This document shows positions 1-4,930 of a stretch of 5,175 nucleotides of DNA, piece by piece. The stretch is taken from assembly GCA_934597465.1 (NCBI GenBank), contig CAKTSC010000124.1, positions 1-5,175 of the forward strand, in the 5' to 3' direction. A program made the translations under genes and the position numbers. Within the stretch, counting starts at the first letter, position 1; the number at the start of each line of letters is the position of its first letter. The notes beneath the pieces were generated by a model. The model was not told where the DNA came from and made no database searches. It saw nothing but the letters and a program-made list of their open reading frames with translations. Origin of the DNA: an uncultured Dysosmobacter sp. Its GTDB lineage: Bacteria; Bacillota; Clostridia; Oscillospirales; Oscillospiraceae.

Positions 1-182
1 CTGATATTATCCAGGTAGTATACTTCAAGGCCACCCACGGCAAGCGCTTTTTCAAGATGGCGCCCCTGCACCACCATCTGGAGAAGTGCGGCTGGAGCGA
101 GTGGAAGATCGTGGGCGTCTTCTCCGGCCTGACGGCCGTGTGCAGCGCCCTGGCCTGGCTGGGCATCCAGGGAAGATTCTGA
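1..182 (+). CDS. mraY: Phospho-N-acetylmuramoyl-pentapeptide-transferase MraY, C-terminal fragment
   Basis: The last 59 codons of mraY are present; the 5' part lies outside the window. MraY is an integral membrane enzyme. It transfers phospho-MurNAc-pentapeptide from UDP to undecaprenyl phosphate, giving lipid I. The reading frame starts at base 3 and ends with TGA at 180-182. The fragment opens with [20 protein letters not shown] and continues [17 protein letters not shown], the hallmark MraY C-terminal block with its conserved triple histidine (normally PLHHHFE). After it comes one hydrophobic segment ending in GIQGRF, which fits the last transmembrane helix. Two small variants are visible: Leu for the usual Phe after HHH, and SEWK where SEPK/SEPR-like sequence is common. 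ftsW follows after 37 bp with no promoter or terminator visible, so the two are probably co-transcribed. The identification is secure; only the start is missing. Confidence 0.96.
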   Translation, partial: DIIQVVYFKATHGKRFFKMAPLHHHLEKCGWSEWKIVGVFSGLTAVCSALAWLGIQGRF

Positions 183-205
183 GCACCCCAGCGGAAAGTC
201 CGGGG

Positions 206-214
206 AAGGGAGGG
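206..214 (+). promoter_or_regulatory. Shine-Dalgarno site of ftsW
   Basis: AAGGGAGGG contains the GGAGG core at 209-213, six bases before the ATG at 220. This supports translation from that ATG and therefore inclusion of the charged N-terminal extension of FtsW. The ten-base string AAGGGAGGGA recurs exactly before ftsQ at 4011-4020. Confidence 0.8.
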
Positions 215-219
215 AGAGC

Positions 220-1503
220 ATGACGAGATCCGAGCATCTTCGCCGCAAGGCGGAGCAGGATCGCCGCCGGGAGGCCCAGGAGAAACGCCTGGCCAACCAG
301 CGGCGGCGGGAGGAGCGGGAGAAGCGCCGCCTGGAGCGGGAGGCCGAGGGCCGGGAGCTGGCCAAGGGCCCCATTGACCTGACGTTTCTGCTGCTGGTGT
401 GCCTGCTGCTGGGCATCGGGCTTATCATGGTGCTCTCTGCCAGCTACCCCTCCGCCTACTATACCCACAAGAGCCACGACCCCTTCTTCTACTTCAAGCG
501 CCAGGTCATCTGGGCCATCCTGGGCCTGTGCGCCATGACCGTCACGGCGAAGATCGACTACCACCGCTTCAAGGCCCTCTCCAAGCCCGTGCTCTTCGTG
601 GCCATCATCCTGCTGGCCCTGGTGCTGGTGCCGGGCATCGGCACCACCCGCAACCACGCCACCCGCTGGATCGAGGTGGGTGGCCTTTCCCTCCAGCCCT
701 CGGAGATCGCCAAGTTCGCCGTGGCCCTCTACTTTGCGGACAGCATCTCTAAGAAGCGGGAGAAGATGCGGACCTTCCGCTACGGTATCCTGCCCTACGG
801 CATCATCCTCGGCATCATCGCCCTGCTGATGATGAAGGAGCCCCACCTCTCCGGTACGGTGCTGATCCTGGGCACCGGGGCCGTGATGATGACGGTGGGC
901 GGCATCCCCCTCTGGCTGGTGGGGGCGGGCCTGGGCAGCGTGGGCGCCGTGGGCGGGCTCTACGTCCACAAGGTGCTCTCGGATATCGCCCAGTACGGCA
1001 AGTCCGAGCTCTACGGTGCCTCCCGCATCGCCATGTGGAAGGATCCCTTCATCGACCGGCAGGGGGACGGCTACCAGATGGTGCAGTCCCTGCTCTCCAT
1101 CGGCTCCGGCGGCCTTCTGGGCGTGGGGCTCGGCAAGAGCCGCCAGAAGTTCCTCTACCTTCCCGAGGAGCACAACGACTTCATCTTCTCCATCGTCTGC
1201 GAGGAGCTGGGCCTCATCGGGGCCGCCATCATCATGCTGCTCTTCGCGGCGCTGATCCTCCGGGGCTACTGGATCGCCCTTCACGCCCGGGATCGCTTCG
1301 GGGCACTGCTGGTGGTGGGCATGACCACCTTCGTGGGGCTGCAGGTCTTCCTCAACATCGGCGTCGTCACGGGCCTTCTGCCCAACACCGGCATCTCCCT
1401 GCCCTTTTTCAGCTACGGCGGCACGGCCCTCTGCATCCAGCTGGTGGAGATGGGCGTGATACTGTCGGTCTCCCGGCAGATGAAACCGCCCCGGGAGGGC
1501 TGA
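220..1503 (+). CDS. ftsW: SEDS-family peptidoglycan glycosyltransferase FtsW (SpoVE-like)
   Basis: This 427-residue polytopic membrane protein belongs to the SEDS family (FtsW/RodA/SpoVE). These enzymes polymerise lipid II into glycan strands together with a class B penicillin-binding protein. Family blocks appear in order: LSLQPSEIAKFA around 156-167, KEPHLSGT at 206-213, GDGYQMVQSLLSIGSGGLLG around 282-301, YLPEEHNDFIF at 313-323, and GISLPFFSYGG at 391-401. Asp320 in the LPEEHNDF motif aligns with the essential Asp262 of E. coli RodA. About ten hydrophobic segments lie between residues 53 and 418. Residues 1-49 are a very charged Arg/Glu/Lys-rich stretch before the first membrane segment. 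The ATG at 220 has a strong ribosome binding site and no credible later start precedes that first segment. The location between mraY and murG is where Firmicutes keep ftsW or spoVE. Sequence alone does not settle whether it serves vegetative division, sporulation or both. Confidence 0.95.
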   Translation: MTRSEHLRRKAEQDRRREAQEKRLANQRRREEREKRRLEREAEGRELAKGPIDLTFLLLVCLLLGIGLIMVLSASYPSAYYTHKSHDPFFYFKRQVIWAILGLCAMTVTAKIDYHRFKALSKPVLFVAIILLALVLVPGIGTTRNHATRWIEVGGLSLQPSEIAKFAVALYFADSISKKREKMRTFRYGILPYGIILGIIALLMMKEPHLSGTVLILGTGAVMMTVGGIPLWLVGAGLGSVGAVGGLYVHKVLSDIAQYGKSELYGASRIAMWKDPFIDRQGDGYQMVQSLLSIGSGGLLGVGLGKSRQKFLYLPEEHNDFIFSIVCEELGLIGAAIIMLLFAALILRGYWIALHARDRFGALLVVGMTTFVGLQVFLNIGVVTGLLPNTGISLPFFSYGGTALCIQLVEMGVILSVSRQMKPPREG

Positions 1504-1518
1504 TCCCCCAAAATCCAC

Positions 1519-1537
1519 AGGAAAGGCGGCAAGCGCC
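1519..1537 (+). promoter_or_regulatory. Weak, possibly hairpin-masked ribosome binding site of murG
   Basis: The best Shine-Dalgarno-like bases are AGGAAAGGCGG at 1519-1529, which lack the GGAGG core seen at the other starts in this window. GGCG at 1525-1528 can pair with CGCC at 1534-1537 across a five-base loop, so a small hairpin would touch the start codon. With ftsW ending only 34 bp upstream, murG translation may depend partly on ribosomes arriving from ftsW. That last step is inference. Confidence 0.45.
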
Positions 1538-2671
1538 ATGAGCGGAAAATTGCAGCGTGTGATCTTTACCTGCGGCGGCACGGCGGGCCATGTGAACCCC
1601 GCCGTGGCCCTGGCCCAGCTGCTGCAGCGGCAGGAGGAGGGGGCGGAAGTCCTCTTCGTGGGCTCCGACCGGGGACTGGAGAAGGATCTCGTCCCCAAGG
1701 CGGGGTATGATTTCCGCACCGTCCATATCTCCAGCTTCCACCGTTCCTTCGCGCCGAAAGAGATCCGCCACAACCTCGTCTCCGTCTATAACCTGATGCG
1801 GGCCCCCGGCGAGGCCCGGGCCATCCTGCGGGATTTCCGGCCCGACGCTGTCATCGGTACCGGGGGCTACGCCTCCTACCCCATGATCAAGGCCGCCGCC
1901 AAGGCCGGTATCGCCACCGCCGTTCATGAGTCCAACGTGGTGCCCGGCCTTACCACCGAGATGCTGGAGCCCTTCGCCGGACGGATCCTGGTGGGCTTTG
2001 AGGCCTGCCGCCAGCACTACCGCCACCCGGACAAGGTTGTGGTCACCGGTACCCCGGTGCGGCAGGATTTCTTCGCCCGCACGAAGGCGGAGGCCAAGGC
2101 AAAGCTGGGCGTGGACGACGGAAGGCCCCTCATCGTCTCCTTCTGGGGCTCCCTGGGCGCTTCCACCATGAACGCCCGGATGGCGGACTTCCTTTCCCTG
2201 GAGGCCAAGAATGAGCCCTTCCACCACATCCACGGCGCGGGGAAGGCGGGCTATCCCAAGCTGCTGGCGGCCCTGGGGGAGAAGGGCATCGACCTTGCCT
2301 CCCATCCCGCCCTGCAGGTGCGGGAGTATATCTACGACATGGCCCTTGTCATGCGGGCGGCGGATCTCGTGATCTCCCGGGCCGGGGCCTCCACCATCAG
2401 CGAGCTGACGGCCCTGGGCGTCCCCGCCCTGATGGTGCCGTCCCCCAACGTCACCAACGACCACCAGATGAAAAACGCCCGGGCCCTGGAATCCGCCGGG
2501 GCCGCCGCCCTCCTGCCGGAGAAGGACGCGACGCCCCAGGCCCTCTTCCAGACCTGCTGCGGCATCCTCCACGATCCCGCCCGCCAGGCGAAGATGGCGG
2601 AAAGCATGGCCGCCCTGGGCGTGCCGGACGCGGCGGAGCGGATCCTGGATACCGTCCGCGCCCTGCTGTAA
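1538..2671 (+). CDS. murG: UDP-GlcNAc:lipid I N-acetylglucosaminyltransferase MurG
   Basis: This is a 377-residue GT28-family glycosyltransferase, slightly longer than E. coli MurG (355). It adds GlcNAc to lipid I on the inner face of the membrane to give lipid II, the substrate of FtsW. The N-terminal domain starts with the glycine loop GGTAGHVNPA (13-22). It also has GTGGYASYP (107-115) and HESNVVPG (130-137), matching the HEQN-type acceptor-site motif. The C-terminal nucleotide-sugar domain has WGSLGAS (203-209), SRAGASTISEL (280-290) and GVPALMVPSPNVTNDHQMKNA (294-314), including the Glu and the HQ..NA signature that bind UDP-GlcNAc. The third glycine loop reads WGS instead of the usual GGS. 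The ATG at 1538 puts the first beta strand and GGTAGH at the normal distance from the N-terminus. It sits between ftsW and murA and is likely co-transcribed with both. Confidence 0.97.
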   Translation: MSGKLQRVIFTCGGTAGHVNPAVALAQLLQRQEEGAEVLFVGSDRGLEKDLVPKAGYDFRTVHISSFHRSFAPKEIRHNLVSVYNLMRAPGEARAILRDFRPDAVIGTGGYASYPMIKAAAKAGIATAVHESNVVPGLTTEMLEPFAGRILVGFEACRQHYRHPDKVVVTGTPVRQDFFARTKAEAKAKLGVDDGRPLIVSFWGSLGASTMNARMADFLSLEAKNEPFHHIHGAGKAGYPKLLAALGEKGIDLASHPALQVREYIYDMALVMRAADLVISRAGASTISELTALGVPALMVPSPNVTNDHQMKNARALESAGAAALLPEKDATPQALFQTCCGILHDPARQAKMAESMAALGVPDAAERILDTVRALL

Positions 2672-2673
2672 CC

Positions 2674-2728
2674 CCCCTCCCGTCCCCTTCATACCATGAG
2701 ACCGTGAGAGATCATCGGCAGGGAGGGG
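2674..2728 (+). promoter_or_regulatory. Inverted repeat able to mask the murA Shine-Dalgarno
   Basis: CCCCTCCC at 2674-2681, three bases after the murG stop, is the exact reverse complement of GGGAGGGG at 2721-2728, which contains the murA ribosome binding site. The 39-base loop between them holds no other clear gene. Pairing would hide the ribosome binding site in the mRNA. The complementarity is directly visible; a regulatory role is inference. Confidence 0.4.
2721..2728 (+). promoter_or_regulatory. Shine-Dalgarno site that decides the murA start
   Basis: GGGAGGGG contains GGAGG at 2722-2726, seven bases before the ATG at 2734. This places the start at 2734 rather than at the in-frame GTG at 2704, which has no comparable upstream site. 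Confidence 0.8.
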
Positions 2729-2733
2729 AAGGA

Positions 2734-3987
2734 ATGAGCCGATTTCTGCTGCGGGGAGGGGAACGCCTCTCCGGCGAGCTGACGGTGCAGGGCGCCAAGA
2801 ACAGCGTCCTGCCCATTCTGGCGGCCACCATCCTGAGCCGGGGCGAGTGCCTGCTGCGCCGCTGCCCCCGGCTCCGAGACGTGGAGGTCTCGCTGGAGAT
2901 CCTGCGCTACATAGGAGCCCGGGCCCAGTGGGAGGGAGACATCCTCCGGGTGGACAGCTCCGGCGTCTGCCGGGGCGACGTGCCGGACGCCCTCATGCGG
3001 GAGATGCGCTCCTCAGCCATCTTCCTGGGGGCCATCCTGGGCCGCTGCGGCGAGGCCAGCCTCAGCTATCCCGGGGGCTGCGAGCTGGGGCCCCGGCCCA
3101 TCGACCTGCACCTGCGGGGCCTGCGGCAGCTGGGGGCGGAGATCCGGGAGGAGGGGGGAGCCCTCCTCTGCCGGGGCGGAAAGCTCCGGGGCACGGACAT
3201 CGTGCTGGCCCTGCCCTCCGTGGGGGCCACGGAAAACCTGATGCTGGCGGCCTGCGCCGCCGAGGGCACCACCCGTATCCTGAATGCCGCCCGGGAGCCG
3301 GAGATCGGGGATCTCCAGACCTTTCTCCGGGCCTGCGGGGCCAGGGTGGCCGGGGCCGGGACATCCACCGTCACGGTGGAGGGCGGCGCGCCCCTCCACG
3401 GGGCGGAGCACCGCGTGATGCCCGACCGCATCGCGGCGGCTACCTACCTCTGCGCCGCCGCCTCCGCCGGGGGCGACGTGACGCTCCGGGATATCCGGCC
3501 GGAGGAGCTGGCCACGGTGACGGACGCCCTCACCCAGGCGGGCTGCGCCGCAGAGCGCAGGGAGGACAGCCTACGCCTCCGGGCGGAAGGGCCCCTGCGG
3601 GCCGTCCCGCCCGTCCGGACGGCGCCCTACCCGGGCTTCCCCACGGACGCCCAGGCTATCCTGATGGCGGCCCTCCTCCGGGCGGAGGGAGCTACCGTCT
3701 TTGAGGAGAACATCTTTGAAAACCGCTACCGCCACGTGGATGAGCTGGCCCGCATGGGGGCGGACATCCGCACCAGCGGCCGGGTGGCGGTGGTGACCGG
3801 CGTGCGCCGCCTCCACGGCGCGCCGGTGCGCTGCACGGATCTCCGGGGCGGCGCGGCCCTCTGCGTGGCGGCCCTTGCGGCGGAGGGACAGACGGAAGTT
3901 CGGGAGATCACCCACATCCGGCGGGGCTATGAGGATCTGCCCCGGGATCTCCGGGCCCTGGGGGCCATTGTGTACGAAACGGAATGA
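2734..3987 (+). CDS. murA: UDP-N-acetylglucosamine 1-carboxyvinyltransferase MurA
   Basis: This 417-residue cytoplasmic enzyme has the normal length (E. coli 419). It transfers enolpyruvate from PEP to UDP-GlcNAc, the first committed step of peptidoglycan precursor synthesis. The protein starts MSRFLLRGGERLSGELTVQG, then Lys22-Asn23 in GAKNS, the active-site pair. Other active-site features are Arg92 in EMRSS, Cys116 in PGGCELGPRPIDLHL (equivalent to E. coli Cys115), Asp305 in YPGFPTDAQA, and His394 and Arg397 in THIRRGYE. All catalytic positions look intact. Because the loop residue is Cys rather than Asp, the enzyme is predicted to be a normal fosfomycin target. The ATG at 2734 is chosen over the GTG at 2704: the longer form adds ten residues (RDHRQGGEG-like) foreign to the family and lacks a ribosome binding site. 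Firmicutes often carry two MurA copies; whether another exists here cannot be seen. The TGA at 3985-3987 is followed at once by a GC hairpin. Confidence 0.96.
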   Translation: MSRFLLRGGERLSGELTVQGAKNSVLPILAATILSRGECLLRRCPRLRDVEVSLEILRYIGARAQWEGDILRVDSSGVCRGDVPDALMREMRSSAIFLGAILGRCGEASLSYPGGCELGPRPIDLHLRGLRQLGAEIREEGGALLCRGGKLRGTDIVLALPSVGATENLMLAACAAEGTTRILNAAREPEIGDLQTFLRACGARVAGAGTSTVTVEGGAPLHGAEHRVMPDRIAAATYLCAAASAGGDVTLRDIRPEELATVTDALTQAGCAAERREDSLRLRAEGPLRAVPPVRTAPYPGFPTDAQAILMAALLRAEGATVFEENIFENRYRHVDELARMGADIRTSGRVAVVTGVRRLHGAPVRCTDLRGGAALCVAALAAEGQTEVREITHIRRGYEDLPRDLRALGAIVYETE

Positions 3988-4005
3988 GCCGCCCGGACGG
4001 GCGGC
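3988..4005 (+). other. GC-rich stem-loop just after the murA stop codon
   Basis: GCCGCCC at 3988-3994 and GGGCGGC at 3999-4005 form a perfect 7-bp stem with a GGAC loop, beginning on the base after the murA TGA. No T-run follows (the next bases are purine-rich), so it does not look like an intrinsic terminator. It lies six bases before the ftsQ Shine-Dalgarno string. It could affect mRNA stability or separate murA and ftsQ translation, which is inference. Confidence 0.5.
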
Positions 4006-4010
4006 GGAAG

Positions 4011-4019
4011 AAGGGAGGG
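4011..4019 (+). promoter_or_regulatory. Shine-Dalgarno site that decides the ftsQ start
   Basis: AAGGGAGGG contains GGAGG at 4014-4018, ten bases before the ATG at 4029. The earlier in-frame ATG at 3984 overlaps the murA stop and is preceded by no recognisable site, so 4029 is preferred. Confidence 0.7.
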
Positions 4020-4028
4020 AACAGGGTC

Positions 4029-4775
4029 ATGGCGAGAAAACACGGCAGACGGCGCCGGGGCCGCCGCTTCGGCGTGCTGGGGAAGCTCCTGACGGTGGTG
4101 GCGGTCTGCGCCGCCGCGGTGCTGGCCCTGACCCTCTTTTTCAAGGTGCAGACCGTCAGCGTCACCGGCAACAGCCGCTACAGCGCCCAGGAGATCCAGG
4201 ACGCCTGCGGCGTCAGCCTGGGGGACAACCTCTACCTCCTCAGCAAGCCCGACATGGTGGAAAAGCTCCACCGCCAGCTTCCCTACATCGACGAGGTGCG
4301 CATTACCCGCCAGCTTCCCAGCACCCTCAGCATCCAGGTGACGGAGTTCACCACCGTTTACGCCATGGAGCAGGAGGGCACGGTGTGGCTGGTGACCTCC
4401 GGCGGCAAGATCGTGGACTCCGCCATCTCGGCGGAGGATGTCCCCGCCATCTCGGGCTGTGAGCTGCTGGCCCCTTCCGTGGGCAGCGACCTGAGTTTCG
4501 CTCTGGAGCTGCAGAACCGGCAGGAGAGCCTCCTTTCCCTGCTCCGGGCCCTGGAGGACGCCGGGCTCACCGGGGAGCTCCGGGCTATCCGGCTGGACGA
4601 CCCCACCATCCTCTCCCTGGACTACACGGAGCGCTTCACGGTGGAGATGCCCTATGGCGCGGACTACCCCCGGCTTCTCCGGTACCTGGAGGCCGTCATC
4701 GCGGAGCTGGAGACCAACCTTACCGGCGTCATCGACCTGACCCGGGACGGTGAGCCTCATTTCCGCCCGGACTGA
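4029..4775 (+). CDS. ftsQ: Cell division protein FtsQ/DivIB
   Basis: This is a 248-residue bitopic division protein. It bridges the membrane parts of the divisome and partners FtsB/DivIC and FtsL. It begins with a short, very basic cytoplasmic tail ([13 protein letters not shown]), then a single transmembrane segment at about 17-38 ([20 protein letters not shown]). A POTRA domain follows at about 38-106, starting [20 protein letters not shown] and containing GDNLYLLSK and [21 protein letters not shown], the typical pattern for this family. The FtsQ/DivIB beta domain continues to the C-terminus, ending in [16 protein letters not shown]. The length is similar to B. subtilis DivIB (263). Starting at the ATG at 3984 would add 15 mostly basic residues (MSRPDGRRKKGGNRV). 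That is possible because it overlaps the murA stop as ATGA, but it lacks a Shine-Dalgarno. The position between murA and ftsZ agrees with the dcw order. The family call is secure; the exact start is less so. Confidence 0.93.
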   Translation: MARKHGRRRRGRRFGVLGKLLTVVAVCAAAVLALTLFFKVQTVSVTGNSRYSAQEIQDACGVSLGDNLYLLSKPDMVEKLHRQLPYIDEVRITRQLPSTLSIQVTEFTTVYAMEQEGTVWLVTSGGKIVDSAISAEDVPAISGCELLAPSVGSDLSFALELQNRQESLLSLLRALEDAGLTGELRAIRLDDPTILSLDYTERFTVEMPYGADYPRLLRYLEAVIAELETNLTGVIDLTRDGEPHFRPD

Positions 4776-4819
4776 GCCGCCGGGATGGTTTTTTCCGGAA
4801 AAGGGGCGGAAATCTGCCC
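4759..4819 (+). repeat. Competing inverted repeats spanning the end of ftsQ and the ftsQ-ftsZ spacer
   Basis: ATTTCCGCCC at 4759-4768 (the end of ftsQ) is the exact reverse complement of GGGCGGAAAT at 4804-4813, giving a 10-bp stem. The GGGCGG part (4804-4809) can instead pair with CTGCCC at 4814-4819, giving a 6-bp hairpin with an AAAT loop and one G-U pair. The two structures exclude each other. Between the long arms lie CCCGG/CCGGG arms (4766-4770, 4780-4784), a run of six T at 4789-4794 and the perfect palindrome TTTTCCGGAAAA at 4791-4802. No clean terminator shape (stem directly followed by T-run) is present. Confidence 0.45.
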
Positions 4820-4826
4820 GGAATAC

Positions 4827-4855
4827 TTGACCTTGCCGGGAAAGTAGCATACAAT
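4827..4855 (+). promoter_or_regulatory. Sigma-A-type promoter of ftsZ
   Basis: The -35 box TTGACC (4827-4832) matches TTGACA at five of six positions, and the -10 box TACAAT (4850-4855) matches TATAAT at five of six. The spacer is the ideal 17 bp. Transcription would begin near 4862, giving an untranslated leader of about 70 bases before the ftsZ ATG. This short AT-richer stretch stands out in very GC-rich DNA. It implies that ftsZ can be expressed independently of the upstream wall genes. Confidence 0.8.
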
Positions 4856-4881
4856 GAACAAATACAGGATATTGGAATCTT

Positions 4882-4900
4882 CCGGGGCTTTGCGCCCTGT
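4882..4900 (+). other. Small stem-loop in the ftsZ leader
   Basis: CGGGGC (4883-4888) can pair with GCCCTG (4894-4899), with one G-U pair and a TTTGC loop. It lies in the predicted leader, about 20 bases before the ribosome binding site. The stem is short and may be incidental. Confidence 0.25.
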
Positions 4901-4917
4901 GTTCTACAACTGATAGT

Positions 4918-4924
4918 GGGAGGA
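4918..4924 (+). promoter_or_regulatory. Shine-Dalgarno site of ftsZ
   Basis: GGGAGGA contains GGAGG at 4919-4923, seven bases before the ATG at 4931. Spacing and strength are near ideal, which fits an abundantly made protein. Confidence 0.85.
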
Positions 4925-4930
4925 AGCACA

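Noticed and set aside
52..1773. 573-codon open frame on the - strand opposite ftsW and murG
   Set aside because: It lies opposite two clearly real genes. Its His/Gly/Asp/Gln-rich, low-complexity product resembles no family and is the usual by-product of GC-rich codon use.
2044..2059. Inverted repeat CACCGG-TACC-CCGGTG inside murG
   Set aside because: It encodes the conserved TGTPV segment of MurG, so coding constraint and GC-rich codon choice explain it.
1409..2692. 427-codon open frame on the - strand opposite murG
   Set aside because: It lies opposite murG, with the same repetitive Gly/Asp/His-rich composition and no family motifs. It is a shadow of murG.
2704..2733. GTG at 2704 as the murA start
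   Set aside because: It adds ten non-family residues and has no Shine-Dalgarno. The ATG at 2734 puts Lys22 at its standard number.
4766..4794. Intrinsic terminator after ftsQ (CCCGG/CCGGG arms followed by six T)
   Set aside because: The stem is only five pairs with a nine-base loop, and four bases separate it from the T-run, so it is too weak to call a terminator.
4854..4913. 19-codon open frame ([19 protein letters not shown]) in the ftsZ leader, a possible leader peptide
   Set aside because: Its ATG overlaps the -10 box, so transcripts from that promoter would not contain it, and it lacks a convincing ribosome binding site.
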